Positions 58,137-64,000 of a stretch of 64,000 nucleotides of DNA are shown here, in pieces. The stretch's first letter is position 1. The number at the start of each line of letters is the position of its first letter. This DNA is from Isoetes taiwanensis. Taxonomy: Eukaryota > Streptophyta > Lycopodiopsida > Isoetales > Isoetaceae. Location: contig JAJEKV010000073.1 in NCBI GenBank assembly GCA_021234155.1, positions 372,213-436,212 of the forward strand. Direction: 5' to 3'. The translations under genes were made by a program, and so were the position numbers. A model generated the notes under the pieces. That model saw nothing but the letters and a program-made list of their open reading frames with translations. It made no database searches and was not told where the DNA came from.

Positions 58137-60110
58137 CAAGAGAACAAAGTACCATCCAGCATTCATCTGGGTCTCCAGACTGTTGAAAATGCGAAGCTTC
58201 CCTTTGTGCTAAAACAATTCCGGCAGTAGAACCCAAAGATGTAGAACCAAATCACCCCAAGAAGGAATCTGTTGATTTATTACCAACATCATTATAAATA
58301 TACGATAAGCTAGGCTCAAGTATTACCAACATCACCCGCTATATTGGCTCTAAGATTCAAATTAAATCCGCCCTACAACAACATGGATTGGGCAATGAGT
58401 TAAGCAATATCAAGTGTTAATACCTTTCACTTTTTAACTTAGGGCAATGGATATATTATGGACAAATATTTACCACCGATGGAAAATTCTGCGTACCGCA
58501 ATATGCCCAAAACCGTGATAATACTATCCAATGCTTAAAATGCAATTGGGTGCAACAACACCGCTTATCCCTTTATCCCCGCTTCGAGCTATTATCACTT
58601 CTAACGACTCCTAGAAACTTCTGTGACATGATCCAAAAATAGGTTATGGAGCCTAAAACACATCTTGGCTACATCTCGATCAGCCTGGCGGCGAAGGAGG
58701 GCTTCTACATTCGGGCCGGGCTCTTCCATAACAAATCTATATAAGGAACTTCGTGGCATTTCTTTATTGACGACAATCCTTCTTCACGGTCTTTCCCAAA
58801 CCAGTTTATCATATCCTAATATGTGGTGGATATTAACGTGATGCCCACAAAGTTTCCAGCTTAAAATGCCCATGGCTATTCTCAGATGCAAAAAGTGCCT
58901 GCCTGCATGTCGATCTTGTTGCTTCTCACAAAACTTTAACTTGCCTACTTTCTTTTGCTATGAAGGAAAAATTATGCCCTTTGTTGCGTACACAACCGGC
59001 AGTAGTATATTTCTTTGTAGTTTATAATGAAACTATAAAGCATTTGTCCAATAGGTGGTCCGACCGGGCTTAACATTGTAAGGAATGAGAAATTGCAATG
59101 CTGACTGAAGACCCCACCGCGATAAACTTAGGCTCAAAGTGCGAGGTTTGCGTGGACCATTAGCCATAAGCTCGCATCTACCATGCCGCAAACAGCATTA
59201 ACAATATCTTTTCACCTAATAATGTTGTCCCATGCATTCATGAGAATAACACCAATATCATCGACGACATACACTTCGTGCATTTGGTCGATGTACCAAA
59301 ACCCTCAACCACAACCAAACATCAATCTAGTTAAGGAAATATTAATCCCTTCCTTGTTCTCAAAAGCGGCACTTACCCGCAGCTCACAAATTTGATTTCG
59401 GGACCGCCCAATTCCACGCTGATTTCATCAGTAAACTACAACTTGATTTTGTCTTTGGTTTTAGACAAAGATCTTTTTGTTTCCACCGCCATATGGCAGC
59501 TCCAATTTACCTAGAAAATCCCCGGTTTCCACCGCCATGCTAATCAGCCACAATTTCGATATGAATAATCGGTATTACCTTCATCAATACCAATCCTTTA
59601 CCGCAGTAATTCTCAAGGTATTTGGAGTCTTCTGCGCCGCCCTTTGGGAAACCTAGAGCATCCGTCGGGACCGCTTCCTTGCCCTCACTCAACTAAACTA
59701 ATTCTACTCGCTTCCTCTTTATCTCGGGCTAAGCGCGCTTATTCCGCTGATAGGAGGCGCCCATATCTCAAGGCTATAGCCTCGCGATGCATCCGACTCA
59801 CCATTGGTGGTAACTACCGCAGTTCCTACTTCCCATGCGATCCTCCTCGCTCCTCCCGACGCGATACTTGAAATCCAAGGATGGATCTCAGCTGTTCCTC
59901 TTTATATAACGTTGAAAGAATAGGTCGGAAACTTCCAGAAAATTACAAAGCTTCACCATATGCCTCAAAACCTCCGTATAGAAACTACCGTCTTCCAAAA
60001 TTTTTGTATATAGACACGTGTATAATTCATATCATAAATTCCTATTAAAGGCACCAGCGCCTAAAAGCTGGCCCCTTACCTTCCATATTACAATTATATA
60101 TTAGAGATAG
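58137..60110. repeat. Direct repeat D, copy 2 (~2.0 kb)
   Basis: Same orientation and order of anchors as copy 1 at 54,319-56,452, including the TATA-like TTTATATAACGTTGAAAG near 59,901 and the end ATTACAATTATATATTAGAGATA. The ~160-bp segment at 55,441-55,630 is absent here. Divergence is again dominated by short indels. Confidence 0.85.
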
Positions 60111-60229
60111 GGAATGTCAACTTAAGGAAGACAGAAATGGTTCGAGTACTAGCTACTAATATCACTCAAGGTGGTTATGTGGAAAACCTTGGTGAACATC
60201 AAGAAGGTACAAACAACTGTGATCATATC

Positions 60230-60347
60230 AAATATGTAGCAAAATAACAGGGGGTTCCAGGGGGATTTGATATTGATGTAGATATAACAATTTTTAAAAC
60301 CATAGACCATATATCCCTCAAACAATTGGATGGTTGTTATAAAAACA
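60230..60347 (-). repeat. Inverted fragment of the 425-bp array unit
   Basis: The reverse complement of this ~118-bp segment matches the unit that forms the array at 19.4-22.9 kb. It runs from the T-run/ATAA..ACC block, through GG.TATATGGTCTATGGTTTT and ATCAAATCCCCCTGGAACCC, to TTATTTTGCTACATATTT. Its end coincides with the right-hand end of the array at 22,907 (GCTACATATTT). Confidence 0.8.
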
Positions 60348-62471
60348 AGGTGCTGCGCACGGAGGGTTGCCCTTAGTTTCCCATGGGTAAAGTGGCTTAA
60401 ATCAAACCGTGTGGAATCAAAATTTCTACTTCAGATCCCCCACCATATCTGTCGACTCAATATTTAAATTAAACTAGACCTCACTAATCAAACATTTTTG
60501 GATGTCGCGCCTCGTGCACATTGAGATTGAATACAACTGTGACAACAAGGTGTCGCGGAAGCCGCAATGCTTGCAACAAGGTAGTGTCGATAGTTCTCGC
60601 GACACGCAAGGGAACGGTGACTTTATTATGATTCGAAGAGTTAACAATGTTCTATGACATTGACATCGCGATCCAAGACGCTACATGTCAAAATGGTAGG
60701 AGCATTTTCAAGCTTTATAAAATTTGTTGGTTATCCATTAGAGGCGATACCTACAATGAAGGGCAGCATCCTCGGCCGGTAAATGCACGCTTGAGCTCAA
60801 CCACTCCACTCCAAATTATTAATACCTTCAACAGGCCTTCCAGGCTCCTAACTCGACCCATGCCTTTGCATTTTGGTAGCTTAAGTTTGCTTGCAACCTC
60901 CATGTATCTTTACGCTATTAAATTCTTAGCAACCTCTCTTTAATTTATAATATCCACTCATTCACCATTGTAGAAAATCACGAGATGAATGAGTAGCCTA
61001 TCTATGGGCGCTTGTTGGTTTCATAGCCCCATTCTAGAATTCCTCCTACAAAAGCCACTCGCCCTAGGACTCAATGTTGAAGTTGAAGGCACTGGCCGAA
61101 AGAACCAAAAAATAAAAGGTCAACCAAGAATACTCAAAATCTAGTGCAAGAATAAAAGATTCTTACTCACCAAGGCCTACTTGAAAAAGCTAAAAATGTC
61201 CGAAGACACAAGAAAACAAAGATCCTTCAAGAACTATGAGAATCTCTTCGTGCCTTCTCAAAATCACATTAAAAAAGAAAAGAGCAGAATGTGAGGCGCC
61301 TGAAATGTAAACAATGGCCGACCGACGACTTTGAGCTCGAGTCACGACGACGCACAGTCGAGCTCGGGCCGCACTGCAGTAAAATCGGTAAACAAGAAAT
61401 TGTGACGTGGTACAAATACCCCTGCACTACAAATTTCCCCATGTTACATTAATGTCCACGTGCTATGTCGCTAAATTCCGCCGGCCTCCCAATTTAAAAT
61501 TGGCTCCGCGACGCCGCCAATTTTCTAGGCCGCGCATATTCTGTATACCTTTTAATACAATAACATTAGCATAAGGTGCATTATGTTGGCCAGGTAGAAA
61601 CACGTATTTATGGTACTACTTTTTTGAATTTTTTGTTGTTTTTTGTGTTCTCGCCCTATTTGGAATAGAAAACTAGCATAAGGCCTCACTATTCCGGAAT
61701 GCTGTGTGGTCTTATTTTTGCTATTCCATATAATAACTTGTGCTCTTTACCTAAGGCGAGTTGGCTAGCTCATTTTTTCCTTTCCTTTTAATTGGCTTCC
61801 TTGCAACAAAAGCCCACTAATAATCAGATTGCTCTTTATTCTTACTCTAGCTTGCGATTATTGGATTTGCATGTTTGAGCATTTACATTTGCAACATGTA
61901 GTGGGTTCAAGATGTGAAAAGTTGGTCTATCTTATATCATACACGACCACAACACATGTAGACAGCAAGCATATATATTGTAAAGATAGCATGCATAGCC
62001 TGCAAGAACTTCAACTCCTTCAGCTGAAGCTCACTTCTTAATTCCACATAGATTACCTGCAAGAAAGAAAATAATGCTACTGGCAAGGCATGGAACATGG
62101 AAGTTCATTCAAAAGCTGTATTTGAAGGGGCATTCACACAACCAACCTGCAACGTCTTTACTGCAAGTTGAAGTGAGTTGTGACCCCGATGGCAGCAAAC
62201 ACGGTCAAACGATTAAACATGCCTAATCGCAAGACCTAATAAATTATCTGTCTTCACAAAAAGTGCCAAATAATTCTTCAAGAAAAATGCAAATGTTCAT
62301 GTTCACTAGACCACATATAATGGTTGAGCCAAAACTGTAGGCCAAGGACAGCTTCAAAAGCAAAACCGCTTCATTTCCCCACACATATACTACAAAATGC
62401 CCCTGGTTAAGAAATGGTAATATGAATTTGTGATGGTAAATAATGGCTTAGCATCTGTTTTCGTTGGTGGT
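60348..62471. other. Unassigned stretch
   Basis: Only short frames. ACCATTGTAGAAAATCACGA (60,964-60,983) is shared with the left part of LINE C (41,345-41,364), so a LINE-related fragment may lie here. A GC-rich patch occurs around 61,310-61,530 (CCGCCGGCC near 61,480). No gene is recognised. Confidence 0.4.
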
Positions 62472-62714
62472 TTATAATTGTCTGCATTGTCTCATTGATG
62501 TAATCAAAAGTGTCCTCCAATCGCTTTGTTGACGATCCATCTCCAGCAAATATACTCTGGAAATTAATATATAGGCTGGGATGCTATCTGGGTCTAATTC
62601 AATAACATATTCTGTTGCAGACTTCCCCTGAGGACCTCTCTTTGTGCTTCGGCAGGCACCAAGGAAGGCCCTCCATGTATCTGGGCCAGCTGGTATTGGC
62701 ATCCTCAGTATGTT
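62472..62714 (-). pseudogene. PPR protein fragment (E/E+ motif), minus strand, cut by repeat C2
   Basis: Reading the minus strand from the repeat junction: ILRMPIPAGPDTWRAFLGAC, then RSTKRGPQGKSATEYVIELD, then PDSIPAYILISRVYLLE and a stop at 62,472. This is the E motif that follows the last PPR repeat of PLS-class proteins (usual form VW.ALLGAC...G..ELGE.AAE.L.ELDP...A.YVLLSN.Y). Everything N-terminal to it is replaced, within a few bases of 62,714, by repeat C2, so the copy is truncated. The main PPR gene at 50,683 lacks exactly this motif, but that one is on the other strand and 10 kb away. The family is clear; the source gene is unknown. Confidence 0.85.
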
Positions 62715-64000
62715 GCTACCAAAGATAGATTCTTGCCATGTTACGACTAATTTCACTTATCTTAGAGCCAGGCCTGCACTGTTTACAGGGAAATTCAGGC
62801 AGACTAGCATTGCCCAAGAGTTTTAGAAAGCTAGAATTTAGAAGAAAGCCAGATCACATTCTTGCACTGTCACAACCAAATTCAGGGATATTTAGAATAA
62901 GGTGAAGCCAGAAGGAATCAATAGCCCCATTTCGTGGCAGTGAGTTTTATGGAATCGACTTCTTGGTTTGCCATAGAACAAATGCCTAGTCTGAAAACTT
63001 AGAAGCCACGCAGGTAGGGTATGCTATAGATGAAATTATAACAAGGTCCATCCGGAACTGTGGTTGTGGTGGGAAAAACAGTAGGAACGAATTTTACGGG
63101 TGCTCAATACTCCTTCCAATGCTTCTGTAAATGTAATTGAGATTGTGTTGGGGATGAAAATTTTTTGCAGACAGCTTTATTTTTTGAAGTGGAGTTTTCC
63201 AACCAATTTTGACTTGACCCGATGGGCTTGGGTTTGTATGGTTTGAGAGCCACATTCTTGGGTTTCAGAAGAATAAACTTTAGCACAAATGAAACAATAA
63301 TTCATGTTTAGATGCTCAAACACATAAATTTTAGATTATTCGGATTATATTCTAAATTATCGGATCAAAATCGTACTTGATTTGCCTGGAATTTACAGGA
63401 CTCATATCAAATCTTACATATTTCTGATCATGCAGGAATTGTAGAGGACCCAGACTAGATTCTTAGATGACCCACATGAAATTAGGCTCGACGTATATGT
63501 GATTTTGGGTCTAGCAAAGCTCAGATGAATAAATTTACTGCCAGGTTGTAGTATTACTACAACCCTGTAATTGTGTCGATTTAGATTGTGTTGCGGATCA
63601 AAGGTTTTGTGCAGACAGCCAACTGCCCCCATTTTTTGAGGCCAGTGCTTCCGAGTGCCTGCCTGCATGCAAAGTAGTCTGTTGTAGCCATACAATGGTA
63701 TTTTGGATTTTCTGGTCACAATTCACCCTTTGTTCTGAAGGCAACAAATTGCGTGGGGATAAGGCTCGATGCAAAACTCCAGTCTTCGCCCAAGACCACA
63801 CTTCACACGTGCTGTTTTCGTTTGTTTGTATGTCATATTACCACATGAAATTGTGCTTTTCAAGTTTGTTCATATGTGTAATTACCATATGAAGCTATGG
63901 CAAGACAACCACAGGCGATGCCATTTGGTTAGATTGATAAAATGTGGGCCAACTTCCAAAAGACAATTTTGTTTTGAAAGCTCTTCGAGTTGGTCAACGC
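62715..64000. mobile_element. Dispersed repeat C, copy 2, running off the window
   Basis: Direct repeat of 45,587-46,925 with the same order of anchors; it is still matching at the last base (GAGTTGGTCAACGC, equivalent to 46,897-46,911). It begins at TGTTGCTACCAAAG next to the PPR fragment. Several predicted frames here are interrupted at CTG/CAG-like sites where the copies disagree. Confidence 0.8.

Noticed and set aside
1-64000. CRISPR arrays, rRNA genes, bacterial operons
   Set aside because: None is present; repeat spacing and sequence are those of plant transposons and satellites.

Overview
This is a transposon-rich piece of a plant nuclear genome, most likely from a large-genome vascular plant. 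The long PLS-class PPR gene has a repeat consensus I associate with ferns, but that taxonomic guess rests on protein style alone. No bacterial features (operons, ribosome binding sites, dense ORFs) are present. The only long, intact, recognisable coding region in 64 kb is the PPR gene at 50683-52521. Most of the rest is decayed retroelement, simple or tandem repeat, or sequence I cannot assign.

Layout. 0-2.65 kb: unassigned. 2.66-5.64 kb: decayed LINE (LINE A) on the + strand, with its endonuclease and reverse transcriptase halves split by a 2.4-copy tandem of a minus-strand tRNA-derived SINE. 6.07-6.33 kb: hexanucleotide microsatellite. 7.34 kb: U6 snRNA pseudogene. 7.4-15.9 kb: small tandem repeats, two uncharacterised ORFs, one promoter-like stretch ending in a TATA box, otherwise unassigned. 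16.2-17.2 kb: Ty3/gypsy gag-protease-RT fragment. 17.48-31.52 kb: a 14-kb LTR element with two ~1.75-kb LTRs; its internal part has no recognisable gag-pol but carries an ~8-copy tandem array of a ~425-bp unit. 31.7-33.2 kb: second LINE of the same general type (LINE B) with an ATTCA-repeat tail. 33.2-41.3 kb: mostly unassigned, with weak exon-like stretches, an A18 run and a 365-bp duplication rich in CATGCA motifs. 41.3-44.5 kb: L1-type LINE on the minus strand (LINE C). 45.59-46.93 and 62.71-64.0 kb: two copies of a >1.3-kb repeat (C1, C2). 50.28-50.5 kb: an exon-like fragment of GTP cyclohydrolase II (RIBA-type), just upstream of the PPR gene. 54.3-56.45 and 58.1-60.1 kb: a ~2-kb direct-repeat pair (D1, D2). 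62.47-62.71 kb: C-terminal PPR E-motif fragment on the minus strand, abutted by repeat C2.

Two themes cut across the window. First, paired repeat copies (LTR1/LTR2, C1/C2, D1/D2, the 425-bp units) differ mainly by tiny indels and CG-rich substitutions at CTG/CAG/CCGG-like sites, whereas the PPR ORF, which contains many such sites, is clean. I read this as possible sequencing or assembly error at methylated sites, or methylation-linked mutation; either way, stop codons in the transposon ORFs should not all be taken as real. Second, gene fragments (RIBA exon, PPR tail, U6) sit directly against repeats, which suggests capture, retroposition or interruption by mobile elements.

The PPR protein would be expected to act in organellar RNA metabolism. 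No other genes in the window can be placed in a pathway with it.
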